DNA from: Ferdinandcohnia salidurans
Lineage (GTDB): Bacteria > Bacillota > Bacilli > Bacillales > Bacillaceae_L
Length of the DNA stretch: 64,000 bases
NCBI RefSeq assembly: GCF_042680725.1
Contig: NZ_JBHUEK010000034.1
Coordinates: forward strand, 62,001-126,000
Direction: 5' to 3'
Numbering within the stretch: the first letter of the stretch is position 1; every line of letters begins with the position of its first letter. A program made the translations under genes and the position numbers. The notes beneath the pieces are model-generated. The model did not search any database. It was not told the origin of the DNA and saw nothing but the letters and a program-made list of their open reading frames with translations. This document shows positions 9,834 to 19,189 of this stretch, in pieces.

Positions 9834-11816
9834 CTGAAAACAAAATCAATCATGTATTCTTTGATCACAGTTTTAGTCTTCTCGTTATTTTCCAGTGTAA
9901 TTGGTGATAATCAAACATTCGCTGAAGAGGGAAATATTCGTGAGATTGGAACTGTTCTTAATTCAGTTTCTGTTCCCGCATCTGATTATGGAAAAGGTCC
10001 AAATGGTGAAGATTGGGTATACGCGGTCGCTAACGGCTCCCCTGCTGTATTTAATGTTCTAGATGCAAAAACTGGAGAGCGTGTTGCATGTTTTCCACTT
10101 GATGGAACTAGTGGTGCATGGGGTGTCACAGTTGACCCTATGGGAAATGTCTATATTGGAACGAACTCTAGTGCTTCTTTGTTTAAATATGTTCCAGGTG
10201 CAGACCATGTAGAAAACCTAGGTAATCCAATCCCAGGTGAATCATTTATTTGGCGTATTAAGTCAGATAAGGATGGTCGCATTTATGGAGGTACCTTTCC
10301 GAGCGGAAAAGTATTTCAATATGATCCTGAAACTAAGAAATTTCGTGATTATGGACATGTAAAGGAAGGACAGCAATATGCCAGAGGTCTTGATATTTAT
10401 AAAGACAAACTTTATGTAGGACTTGGAACTCAAGGAGCAAATCTTATCGAAGTAGATATACATACAGGTGAAAAAGTAGAAATTCCACTACCTGAAAAGT
10501 ATGCGGAAAGAACCTATGTATATGATATTGATGTAATTGGTAATAAAATGTTTGCTAGGGCAACTGGTTCTAGTAATACAATACTCGTTTTAGATTTAAA
10601 AACAATGAAAATCGTTGATGAAATTGAAGGTGCCAATGGACTTGATGTTTCTGAACCGGGTCCAGGGAATTTGGTTTATTTTATCAAAAACGAACAACTA
10701 TACTCTTATGATTTAAACTCTTTGAAACTAACACCTACCGGATTCGACAATCTATTTTCTGCAAGAGATTTCGGTTGGGCGAAATTTGAAACCAGTGAAT
10801 TCCCTGGAAAGACATTAGTGTCAATTGCTTGGGATGGAAAGATTCGTCACTATAATCCAATCACCGGGAATCATCGTATAATACAAGGACAATTGAGTGG
10901 TCAACCTGTTAGTATCCAATCCCTAACGCAAGGACCAAACGGCAATATTTTTATTGGTGGCTATTTATCTGGTGGGATTGCCCAATATGATTATAAAACC
11001 GGTCAAGTTACTGAAAATAAAGGACTTGGTCAAATCGAAGGAATGATTGCCCATCAAAATCGTTTATATATGGGAATTTATCCTGGTGGGTTGTTATATT
11101 CCTATGATCCTGCTGAAAACTATGAAATGGGTATAAATCCAGTTGAACATTTCGGTTTAAAATCGGAAGGTCAGGATCGGCCCTTTGCTTTAGCATCTGC
11201 TGGTGATTTATTAGCCATCGGAACGGTTCCGGATTATGGACTACTTGGGGGTGCTCTAACGATATTTAATCCAGCAACAAATGATTATACTCTTCACCGG
11301 AATATCGTAGAAAATCAAAGTGTCATTTCATTGGCTTATCAGGATGGACTTCTCTATGGCGGCACTTCTGTTTGGGGTGGTCTAGGGATTGCTCCAACTG
11401 AGGAAGAAGCGAAATTGTTTGTCTATAATGTGCAAACAGGTGAAAAACAATTTGAAACCATTCCCGTTCCTGGTGAGAAAGCCATTTCCGCTCTAACCTT
11501 TGATAATGGCGGAAACCTATGGGGGCTTACATCAGGCATCTTATTTAAATACGACACGACAAGTAATCAGGTCGTTGAAACGAAGGAATTGTATCAAGTG
11601 GATTGGAATTCTATTGGCCATTTATGGCGAGAAGGTTTTCTACAATTTGCTGACGATGGCTATTTATATGGTCAAGCTCGCGGAGATATCTTTAGAATCA
11701 ATCCTAATACATTGGATCATGAAGTCTTAGCAGAAGATACAAAACTTTTTGCAATGGATCCAGATGGAAATATTTATTTTGCTCGAGGAACTAAGCTATA
11801 TCAATACGAAAGATAG
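9834..11816 (+). CDS. Secreted beta-propeller protein, minimal form (paralog P2)
   Basis: 660 residues, made of a signal peptide and the propeller only, with none of the accessory modules of its paralogs. Hallmarks: QQYARGLDIY, GQDRPFALAS, PDYGLLGGAL, ENQSVISLAY and GGTSVWGGLGI. The start is placed at CTG 9834: the site AAAGGA (about 9818-9824) fits CTG, a TGA closes the frame just upstream at 9825, and the extra residues (LKTKSI) give the basic N-terminus a signal peptide needs. The first ATG (9852) lacks both a ribosome site and any positive charge. P3 follows on the same strand. As the smallest member it is the best guide to the core activity, which is unknown. Confidence 0.8.
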   Translation: MKTKSIMYSLITVLVFSLFSSVIGDNQTFAEEGNIREIGTVLNSVSVPASDYGKGPNGEDWVYAVANGSPAVFNVLDAKTGERVACFPLDGTSGAWGVTVDPMGNVYIGTNSSASLFKYVPGADHVENLGNPIPGESFIWRIKSDKDGRIYGGTFPSGKVFQYDPETKKFRDYGHVKEGQQYARGLDIYKDKLYVGLGTQGANLIEVDIHTGEKVEIPLPEKYAERTYVYDIDVIGNKMFARATGSSNTILVLDLKTMKIVDEIEGANGLDVSEPGPGNLVYFIKNEQLYSYDLNSLKLTPTGFDNLFSARDFGWAKFETSEFPGKTLVSIAWDGKIRHYNPITGNHRIIQGQLSGQPVSIQSLTQGPNGNIFIGGYLSGGIAQYDYKTGQVTENKGLGQIEGMIAHQNRLYMGIYPGGLLYSYDPAENYEMGINPVEHFGLKSEGQDRPFALASAGDLLAIGTVPDYGLLGGALTIFNPATNDYTLHRNIVENQSVISLAYQDGLLYGGTSVWGGLGIAPTEEEAKLFVYNVQTGEKQFETIPVPGEKAISALTFDNGGNLWGLTSGILFKYDTTSNQVVETKELYQVDWNSIGHLWREGFLQFADDGYLYGQARGDIFRINPNTLDHEVLAEDTKLFAMDPDGNIYFARGTKLYQYER

Positions 11817-11872
11817 ATTAGTAGGCATAGCATTTATACTGCTATCTTTCCTATTACGATTGATTTGAAAAA

Positions 11873-11901
11873 CTGACAGGCAATTTCGTTTTGCCTGTCA
11901 G
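11873..11901 (+). terminator. Intercistronic hairpin between P2 and P3
   Basis: CTGACAGGCAA pairs with TTGCCTGTCAG. The following tract (TAATAATTA) is not T-rich, so it may be a weak terminator or an RNA-stability hairpin. Confidence 0.5.
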
Positions 11902-11931
11902 TAATAATTACGAATTCAGGAGGAACATGCT

Positions 11932-14900
11932 TTGAAAGAAAAATTGAAACTATTTTCTATTATACTACTTGCTACAATACTCGTTTTCTCTACTCTTCCC
12001 TATTTTCAGCAACCGAATGTATCGGCTGCAGATGATCAATGGAAAGAATTAAACGTCGAGAATGGTGATTTTGAGGCAAAAACATCATCCGATACTGAAC
12101 TGCCATCTTGGGTGTATTGGACCGGTGGCTTTAAGACTGGAATGAGTATTTCAGATGAAGTTGTAAAAACCGGAAGTCAAAGTCTTGCTGTCAATAATAA
12201 CGGGGTTGTTGGCTTGTTCAGTCAAGGTATTGATATAAAAGCAGGTAATCAATATAAATTAAATGCTCAGGTATATGTCGAAGAATTAACTGGGAAACCA
12301 GGAATTTGGCTTCGCTGGATAGATGAAAATGGCACAATTATCGAAAACTCTGCAAAGTATTTCGATATACAAGAACTTAATAAGTGGCAAACTGTGGAGA
12401 TTGAGGCAACTGCTCCTGCAGGTGCTAAAGAAGTAAAAATATTTATCTATCAATCATCCACATCTAATATGAAAGGATACTATGATGATGTTAAATTATT
12501 TGAGAAAGAATCAGATATTCTAGACTTCCCAATTGAATACGGTAAGCCTATTAATCATGGGCCAGCTGCCTTGGCTGCCAAATCTCAAGGGGTAGCAATT
12601 GGAGATGGTGAACTCTACTATGCAACAAATGGTTCACCAGCAACATTTTATGCCGCTGATGCTGAAACAGGTGAAAAAATATTTTCTGAAGCCTTGCCTG
12701 GAAGTGATGTTGTGTGGGCAATGGTTGTAGGCCAGGATGGAAATGTCTATTTTGCAGGTACCTATAATGGCATTTTATACAGATATGTCGTGAAGGAAAA
12801 ACGTTTAGAACAGCTTGGGAAAAATCCATCAGATAATTGGGTTTGGCAACTAGAGGCTTCACAGGATGGAAAAATCTACGGAGCAACCTATCCAAATGCA
12901 AAAGTGTTTGAATACGATATTGAATCTGCTCAATTTAAAGATTTGGGAACCTTTTACGAGGGTCAGCAATATGCACGCGGTCTTGGCATTACGGAAGAAA
13001 GTTTATATGTCGGAACGGGTACAACAGCTTATTTAATGAAAATGGACCTTGCATCCGGTGAAAGAACGGAAATACAATTACCAATCACCGGTGTATCGAC
13101 ATCTATATCAAATATTTGGGAATATGGAAATAACATTTTTGTTGCCTATGGAACTTCATTGGTGACGATTGACAAGGCAACGGGTGAAGAAAAGAATACA
13201 ATGGATTGGCAAGATGAGCATACCTTTGACGGACTTATCTCATCCCCTTCCCCATATGATGAAAATATTCTTTATTACATTAATAAAAATACACAGCAGT
13301 TATGGACCTATGATATGACAACACATGAAACAGCAAAAGTAGAACCGACGGTACAACTTCCTGCTACTCCTGCCAAAGCGATGCGTTGGATCAAGGATAA
13401 CAGTGGTAAAGATGTATTAGCTATTTTACATCATCAAATCGAATATTCCATCTATGACCCTTCTACAAATACTGTAAAAGTCAGTTACCCTGAAGTCGAC
13501 ATGCAAGGTCTTTTAATGCAAAGTCTAGAAATTGGTGAAGATCAAAAAATCTATATGGGTGGTTATCAAGGTTCTTTTGGTGTCTTTGATACATCAATTG
13601 ATCAATACATCCTACAAGAACGTGATCCTCACCAAATTGAAGGAATAGGATTTTTAAACGGCGACGTCTATTTAGGAACATATGGTGGCGCTAAAATATA
13701 TAAATATGATCCAAACCAACCATTTACCTTCTCGAGTGGTAAAGCCGGTGAAAATCCTGAGTTGGTACAAGACATCGACGATGATCAAAGCAGACCTTTC
13801 ACTTTTACATCAGGAGATAACAAACTCTTTGTTGGAACCATTTCTGATTATGGTAGATTAGGTGGTGCCCTTACCATCTATGATGCTAAAACGAATAAAT
13901 GGAATACAATCCGAAATATCATTAAAAATCAAAGTATCATTGGGTTAGCCTATCATGATGGAAAAGTTTTTGGAGGTTCTACGATTTCTGGTGGTCTAGG
14001 TATTGACCCAACTGAACCAAAAGCGAAAATGTTTGAATATGATGTGACAACGGGTAATCATGAAGCATTCGACCTTCATGTAAATGGTTTAAAAAAGCCA
14101 GAAATGATTGGTGAATTGTCAGCTGGTCCCGATGGTAACATCTGGGGTGTAGCATGGGGATTGGATGAGGCTGGTTCCTTTAACACTGTGATTTTTGCCA
14201 TGAATCCTGATAATCGAGAAATCGTAAAAAGTACTCAACTATACAAAGGAGTTAATCGTGGAAGTCAATGGCGAGCTTTCTTCATTCGTTGGGATAACCT
14301 AGGATATTTATACACAACAGCTGGTCGTACATTAACGGTTATTGATCCAGAGACAATGAAGAGCAAGCAATTGGTTACAGGTAATGTCAATTTAATGGAT
14401 GTAGATAAGGAAGGAAATATTTACTATTCAGCAGATCATAACTTATATCAGCTTCCTGTTCCCCTTGAAAGTGGATCATTAACAGTCGATAGTGAGACAC
14501 TGTTACAAGGTTCCGAACAAGAAATTGATTTAACTGTTACACTTGCTAACGGAAATAAAATCGATTTAGCAGGAGCTCAGATAGATTGGATTAATTCAAA
14601 TACAGATGCAGTTAGCCTTGAAGATGGAAAAATTCGTGGGAAAAACGCCGGAACTACAGAGATATACGCGACTGTTTCATACAACGGCGAACAAGTCAAC
14701 ACGAATACAGTCGTCGTTACAGTCGAAGTTACAACCGAAACGTTAACAGAGCAAATCAATGAGCTTGAAAAAGCAGAAAGCATTCCACATTCAGTGGCTC
14801 AACAATTAACTAATCGATTAGCACAAGCAAAACAGCACTACGATAAAGGTAAGAAAGAACAAGCAGTAAAGCATCTTGAAGATTTCCGTAAGCACCTTAA

Positions 14901-14979
14901 CAATAGCAGTATCGATCGCGCGCTCAAAATCACATTACTCAATAATGTTACGGCTATTGAAGAAGCATTTAGAAAATAA
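11932..14979 (+). CDS. Secreted beta-propeller protein with CBM-like, Big-like and helical C-terminal domains (paralog P3)
   Basis: 1015 residues from a TTG start with AGGAGG about 7 nt upstream. Signal peptide about 1-32 (VSA before ADD); one CBM4/9-like module about 38-195 ending GYYDDVKLFE; propeller about 200-855 with QQYARGLGI, QSRPFTFTSG, SDYGRLGGAL, KNQSIIGLAY; a Big-type immunoglobulin fold about 858-945 (DWINSNTDAVSL, GKNAGTTEIYA); then a lysine-rich helical tail about 945-1015 of FIVAR-like character. The Big and helical tail are usual in surface proteins of Gram-positives, but no LPXTG or SLH motif is visible. Probably co-expressed with P2. Confidence 0.85.
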   Translation: MKEKLKLFSIILLATILVFSTLPYFQQPNVSAADDQWKELNVENGDFEAKTSSDTELPSWVYWTGGFKTGMSISDEVVKTGSQSLAVNNNGVVGLFSQGIDIKAGNQYKLNAQVYVEELTGKPGIWLRWIDENGTIIENSAKYFDIQELNKWQTVEIEATAPAGAKEVKIFIYQSSTSNMKGYYDDVKLFEKESDILDFPIEYGKPINHGPAALAAKSQGVAIGDGELYYATNGSPATFYAADAETGEKIFSEALPGSDVVWAMVVGQDGNVYFAGTYNGILYRYVVKEKRLEQLGKNPSDNWVWQLEASQDGKIYGATYPNAKVFEYDIESAQFKDLGTFYEGQQYARGLGITEESLYVGTGTTAYLMKMDLASGERTEIQLPITGVSTSISNIWEYGNNIFVAYGTSLVTIDKATGEEKNTMDWQDEHTFDGLISSPSPYDENILYYINKNTQQLWTYDMTTHETAKVEPTVQLPATPAKAMRWIKDNSGKDVLAILHHQIEYSIYDPSTNTVKVSYPEVDMQGLLMQSLEIGEDQKIYMGGYQGSFGVFDTSIDQYILQERDPHQIEGIGFLNGDVYLGTYGGAKIYKYDPNQPFTFSSGKAGENPELVQDIDDDQSRPFTFTSGDNKLFVGTISDYGRLGGALTIYDAKTNKWNTIRNIIKNQSIIGLAYHDGKVFGGSTISGGLGIDPTEPKAKMFEYDVTTGNHEAFDLHVNGLKKPEMIGELSAGPDGNIWGVAWGLDEAGSFNTVIFAMNPDNREIVKSTQLYKGVNRGSQWRAFFIRWDNLGYLYTTAGRTLTVIDPETMKSKQLVTGNVNLMDVDKEGNIYYSADHNLYQLPVPLESGSLTVDSETLLQGSEQEIDLTVTLANGNKIDLAGAQIDWINSNTDAVSLEDGKIRGKNAGTTEIYATVSYNGEQVNTNTVVVTVEVTTETLTEQINELEKAESIPHSVAQQLTNRLAQAKQHYDKGKKEQAVKHLEDFRKHLNNSSIDRALKITLLNNVTAIEEAFRK

Positions 14980-15013
14980 TCAATGAAATAAAAAGGTCCT
15001 CTGCCAACTAAAT

Positions 15014-15070
15014 TGCACCCTTAATCGCACGACGACAATCGATATTGTCAAGTTTGCGATTAAGGGTGCA
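15014..15070. repeat. Perfect 16-bp inverted repeat with nested hairpin
   Basis: TGCACCCTTAATCGCA is repeated exactly in inverse as TGCGATTAAGGGTGCA. Inside, GACAAT and ATTGTC form a second stem around CGAT. No T-run follows, so a simple terminator is not assured although it directly follows P3. Confidence 0.7.
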
Positions 15071-15278
15071 TTACTTTACTATTTTGTGTCCATTTATAAA
15101 AATACGTTGTTATAGTAACGAATACAGTGATGCTTTCTACTCGATTAAAAGGATGCTAGTTCTTATGCTAACTACAATGTTTCTCCACAAAAACGAAAGA
15201 ACATCTGTATTAGCTTTATTGAAATCATTTCTTCCTTTTCTTGGATTCTGCGCATGGTTCTATACTCTTATTTTATAT

Positions 15279-15313
15279 AAAAGCATACGCATTTCTTTTT
15301 TACGTATGCTTTT
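15279..15313. terminator. Terminator-like hairpin in repeat copy
   Basis: AAAGCATACG pairs with CGTATGCTTT; A- and T-rich flanks allow function on both strands. Confidence 0.6.
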
Positions 15314-15428
15314 ATTGTTTTATTACATAAAAACAATACACAAATGGATAATTTTTGAATTTTTTAGCCTTTTTAGTATCACTTCTACCTTTTTTTGGTA
15401 CTTGCGAATGGTTCAATACTCTAAGTCT

Positions 15429-15470
15429 ATAAAAAAGCATACGCATTTCTTTTTTGCGTATGCTTTTTTC
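15429..15470. terminator. Terminator-like hairpin in second repeat copy
   Basis: AAAAAAGCATACGCA pairs with TGCGTATGCTTTTTT around TTTCTTTT. Confidence 0.65.
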
Positions 15471-15582
15471 GTCTTCTCACCTAAAAACAATACACAAATG
15501 GATAATTATTACATTTTTAGTTCTTTTAGTATCACTTCTACCTTTACTGTATTTTCTAGCAATATATAGAAAAACTAAAAAC

Positions 15583-15623
15583 AAAAAGCTTGAGAGGGTT
15601 GGAACATTCCCTCAAGCTTTTTT
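15583..15623. terminator. Terminator of the P4 gene
   Basis: AAAAAGCTTGAGAGGG pairs with CCCTCAAGCTTTTTT, with one bulged base, 35 bp beyond the P4 stop. Confidence 0.85.
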
Positions 15624-15657
15624 GTTAGAACACTATATTCATAACTTAGAACGATCC

Positions 15658-18600
15658 TTAATTACCAGGATTGTTTGATTTTCCTGGTTTGTTAGGTTTA
15701 CCAGGTTTATCTGGCTTGCCTGGTTTTTCAGGTTTATCAGGCTTATCAGGCTTACCTGGTTTGTCAGGTTTTCCTGGTTTACCCGGTTCTTCTGGTTCAT
15801 CTGTCCATACGATTGTATACGTTAAGGATGATTTCCCATCTGTTGCAGTTACTCTTATTTCAGTCTTATCTGTAGAATGGACGATGTCTACAGTGCTGCC
15901 TGCTTGAGTAGCCTCGGCCACTATATTTTCAGTTTGCTTAGCATACAACGTATAGTTTGTAGCACCTGGTTGAAAACCTTCAAGTGTTTCCCCATCTATT
16001 GTAATGGATTTTAACGTTGCATCTGTTTCAGGTACTGCAATTTTATGAAGCTCACTACCTACTGCATAATAGATGCTTCCATCATTTCCTAGAGTCATGC
16101 TGTTTACGAAATCTTCGGCAAGAACTTTATAATTTAATGTTTCAGGGTCAATCGCAATTAGTTTACGAGATAAAGTTGTATAAAGCATGCCATCTGGACC
16201 CCACACAAGTTGGTAAGGGAACCATTTGCTACTATTATATAAACTTGGTCGAATCACTCTGCTGTCAACAACTTCATAGGTTTCTGGATCCATTTTAAAA
16301 ATAGTTCCTTCAACAGCACCCCATAAGTAACCATCTGGCCCGATTGATAAATCACCAATCATACGAGGAGTAACATCAATTCCAGGAATCTTCGGTGTGA
16401 ATTCTGCAATCTTCTCACCTTTCTCAACATCCCATACGAAAATTTTAGCTTCTGTTGCTTTCGGATCGATTCCTAAACCACCCCATACAGAAGTACCACC
16501 AAATAATTTTCCATCATGATAAGCTAAGCTAATTATACTTTGGTCCTGAACAACATTTCGTTGTTGGAACCATTCACCAGTTTTCTCATCATAGATGGCT
16601 AGAGCTCCACCTAACACGCCATAATCAGGAATGGTTCCAACAAATAGTTTGTTATCCCCTGATGTAATCGCAAATGGACGATCTTGTTCATCTTGAATAT
16701 CATATTCAAGTTGTGGATTGCTATTTAAGTCTACAGGTTGAGTTGGATCGTAACTGTACATAATTGCACCGACATATGTGCCGAAAAACACTTTATCATT
16801 CAAGAATCCAATCCCCTCTGGTTGAGCAAAGGAAGAAATATTGACTTCGATTTCATTTGTAAACGGATTATATACACTCATACCACGCTGATAGCCGCCC
16901 ATATATAGTTTTCCATCTGGGCCAGTTTCAAGTGACTGAATCGCTACTGCTGTTGCAGCTAGATCTAAAATGACGAAATTCAGTTCATTTGTTTCGGGAT
17001 TATATAACATGTATTCTCCGTATTGTGTGACCATTGCTAATACCGTATCACCGTTATTTAATGTAATCCAAGCCATGTCCTTTACTCGAGGAGTATCCGG
17101 AAGAATTGGAAGACCTTCAATTAGCGTTTCTACGTTTGTATTAAGGTCATATCTGAATAATTGTGTTCCATTTTTATAATAAATCATGTTCGGTTGCGTT
17201 GGATCTGGTTCGGAAATCATATTGCTAAATGAGAACGAACCTTCAACTTCCATAGTCTCTGGATTAACGACAATCATGTTAACTGTTGAAACGGCTATAA
17301 GTAGCTTCCCATTTACAACCCAAACATCTTGGATGAATCCATTCTCACCCGAGTGCCCTTCTAGAATAATCTCCTCTTTTTCACCTGTATGTCTATTAAT
17401 CTTATACAAATGTTTTATTGTTCCAGTACCAACGTAAATATAATCCCCATCTACAGCAAGTCCTCGGGCATAATCTTGGTCTGAAACACTACCAAAATCT
17501 TTGAATTTACCAGTGTCTATGTCATACTCGAAAACACCAGAACCAGGATAAGTGGCACCATAAATTTTACCATCATCTGTTGCTTCTAAATCCCATACCC
17601 ATGCGGCAGAAGGATTGGCCCCAAGGTCTTGAACTTCCTTTAATTCTGGGACATATCGGTATAACTTTCCGTCAGAAGTGCTTGCGAAGTATACATTTTT
17701 ATCAGAACCAATGGTAATTGCCCAAACTGCCTCGGTATTCTGAATCACTTTGGAAAACTTAAGCTCCCCTGTCTCAGCATCTAAAACTGAAAATGTACCT
17801 GGAGCACCATTGGAATGATAATATACTTCATTTTCACCTAGGCTATTTTCCTGAATCGCTCCTGCTTGTCCTAATTGGACATGAACCATCTCTCCTAGAT
17901 TAATAGGAGCCGTATATTCACGATCAAATTTGCCATCATCCGTCACTTTTTCAAAGGTAACATCGTCAAAATAGACTTCTGTAAAGCTAATTCCTCCCGA
18001 ATAGAAAGCTAATCTTGCATACGCTGCATTATCTGGAACTACACTAAATACTTTTAAGTCCGTCCATTCATTTTTCGCTAGGTTCCCATTTAGTTCTCGA
18101 TGTTCTGTAATTCTATTATTGTCCGCATCAAAATAACGAATTTCCGTTACCACGTTATGTGTCTGACTTACAACATTTGAATAAACCGTTAATAAATAAG
18201 AAGCACCAGCCTCAACTGCAATTTTATCGCTTAAGACACTTACACCTGCTTGGTCAGTAGTATCATGTAAGTGCAGGCTTTGAGCCCCAGTACGAGCTCG
18301 ATCTGTACTTACATTGATTCCTGGACCCCCAAATTCGGATGTCCATCCAGGAATGCTTCCCTCTACGACCGCGTCTTCAAAGCTAGGATTCAATACTTCC
18401 GTCTTGATATCGTCAACTGGAGGTTCTTCAGTAGAAGTACCTTCGATCGTAACATCATCAAAATATGCCTCTGTGATTGATGGATGCCCCGAGTTGAAAC
18501 GAAGTTCGACTTGTGTTGCTCCCTCTGGCACCTCAAAAGGAACTTGAATTTCAGTCCACTTATCTGTACCTAACTCAGCAGCACTAAAATTTTTAAAAGT

Positions 18601-19026
18601 AGCAGTGCCAACTTTTTGTCCTTCACCGTTATAAAAATGAATCTCATACCCGATACTATGGGATTGTCTAACTACATTCACATATGCTTTCGCTACATAG
18701 GAGACACCTGTGCTAACAGGTATTTTTTCGCTTGTTACCTGTAAATTCCCACCTGGATTATTGCTATTTTCATCTTTAAAGTGCAAGCTTCTGTTTCCAG
18801 TATGAGCTTTTTCATCACTAAAACTAATACTTGTCGATGGATTATTGGTTACAAGACTCCACCGTGGATTATCAACATCTTCAAAACTACCATTTGGCAC
18901 CTCGACTTGTATCGTTTCAGCAGAAACGGGTAGCGTACTAGAAGTAGTAAATGGAGCGATTACACCAAATAATAGAGTAAAACAAAATGCGAGTATGATT
19001 GATTTCTTCAAGTTTCTAACTCTCAA
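15658..19026 (-). CDS. Secreted beta-propeller protein with two CBM-like domains and a PGKP-rich tail (paralog P4)
   Basis: 1122 residues from a TTG start preceded by GGGAGG. Signal peptide about 1-36 (VSA before ET); two CBM4/9-like modules at about 42-195 and 208-365 (NGSFED, NPSFEDA; both end EAYFDDVT or EVYFDDVT); propeller about 380-1000 with DQDYARGLAV, EQDRPFAITS, PDYGVLGGAL, QDQSIISLAY and GGTSVWGGLGI; a cadherin-like beta-sandwich about 1002-1074; and a 48-residue tail of PGKPDKP repeats. Such tails usually span or bind the cell wall, but no sortase signal follows. The operator copy at 19190-19208 lies upstream. Function unknown. Confidence 0.85.
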   Translation of the reverse strand: MRVRNLKKSIILAFCFTLLFGVIAPFTTSSTLPVSAETIQVEVPNGSFEDVDNPRWSLVTNNPSTSISFSDEKAHTGNRSLHFKDENSNNPGGNLQVTSEKIPVSTGVSYVAKAYVNVVRQSHSIGYEIHFYNGEGQKVGTATFKNFSAAELGTDKWTEIQVPFEVPEGATQVELRFNSGHPSITEAYFDDVTIEGTSTEEPPVDDIKTEVLNPSFEDAVVEGSIPGWTSEFGGPGINVSTDRARTGAQSLHLHDTTDQAGVSVLSDKIAVEAGASYLLTVYSNVVSQTHNVVTEIRYFDADNNRITEHRELNGNLAKNEWTDLKVFSVVPDNAAYARLAFYSGGISFTEVYFDDVTFEKVTDDGKFDREYTAPINLGEMVHVQLGQAGAIQENSLGENEVYYHSNGAPGTFSVLDAETGELKFSKVIQNTEAVWAITIGSDKNVYFASTSDGKLYRYVPELKEVQDLGANPSAAWVWDLEATDDGKIYGATYPGSGVFEYDIDTGKFKDFGSVSDQDYARGLAVDGDYIYVGTGTIKHLYKINRHTGEKEEIILEGHSGENGFIQDVWVVNGKLLIAVSTVNMIVVNPETMEVEGSFSFSNMISEPDPTQPNMIYYKNGTQLFRYDLNTNVETLIEGLPILPDTPRVKDMAWITLNNGDTVLAMVTQYGEYMLYNPETNELNFVILDLAATAVAIQSLETGPDGKLYMGGYQRGMSVYNPFTNEIEVNISSFAQPEGIGFLNDKVFFGTYVGAIMYSYDPTQPVDLNSNPQLEYDIQDEQDRPFAITSGDNKLFVGTIPDYGVLGGALAIYDEKTGEWFQQRNVVQDQSIISLAYHDGKLFGGTSVWGGLGIDPKATEAKIFVWDVEKGEKIAEFTPKIPGIDVTPRMIGDLSIGPDGYLWGAVEGTIFKMDPETYEVVDSRVIRPSLYNSSKWFPYQLVWGPDGMLYTTLSRKLIAIDPETLNYKVLAEDFVNSMTLGNDGSIYYAVGSELHKIAVPETDATLKSITIDGETLEGFQPGATNYTLYAKQTENIVAEATQAGSTVDIVHSTDKTEIRVTATDGKSSLTYTIVWTDEPEEPGKPGKPDKPGKPDKPDKPEKPGKPDKPGKPNKPGKSNNPGN

Positions 19027-19189
19027 ACAACAAACCTCCCTTTAATTATGTAAAAGTAAAACGTTATTGAACCTCCTTTCTATACTAAAGGAAGCGATTA
19101 CAAATCTTTTGAAAGCTAGTAAAAACTTCCTTATTTTGATTCTACTTAACTATTTAACTCATACATATAGGTCTTTCTTCCGATACTCT

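Larger units (their letters stand above)
15230..15548 (+). repeat. Degenerate tandem repeats: decayed small hydrophobic frame plus terminator hairpin
   Basis: A unit of about 155 bp occurs twice in clear form, with a third, more diverged partial copy first. Shared landmarks are ACAATACACAAATGGATAATT at 15334 and 15488, TTTTAGTATCACTTCTACCT, GATTCTGCGCATGGTTC versus GTACTTGCGAATGGTTC, and the hairpin AAGCATACGCATTTCTTTTT. Read in the best frame, units give related fragments (FLPFLGFCAWF, LLPFFGTCEWF, SLLPLLYFLAI), pointing to a duplicated small membrane-peptide gene now decayed. Confidence 0.55.
14980..15657. other. Gene-free region between P3 and P4 with nested hairpins
   Basis: About 680 bp without a convincing gene. 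It contains a 57-nt hairpin (15014-15070), a tandemly repeated unit carrying remnants of a small hydrophobic frame, and three terminator-like hairpins (15279, 15429, 15583). The open frames here have no ribosome sites and run through the terminators. Confidence 0.6.

Noticed and set aside
9686..9907. 73-residue frame before P2
   Set aside because: It overlaps the P2 signal peptide in another frame and lacks coding character; the region is better read as a promoter and leader.
12551..12901. 116-residue minus frame inside P3
   Set aside because: Shadow of the P3 gene: low-complexity His/Leu/Gln composition and no ribosome site.
15045..15569. 174-residue open frame after P3
   Set aside because: It starts inside a long hairpin, has no ribosome site and runs through two terminator hairpins and repeated DNA.
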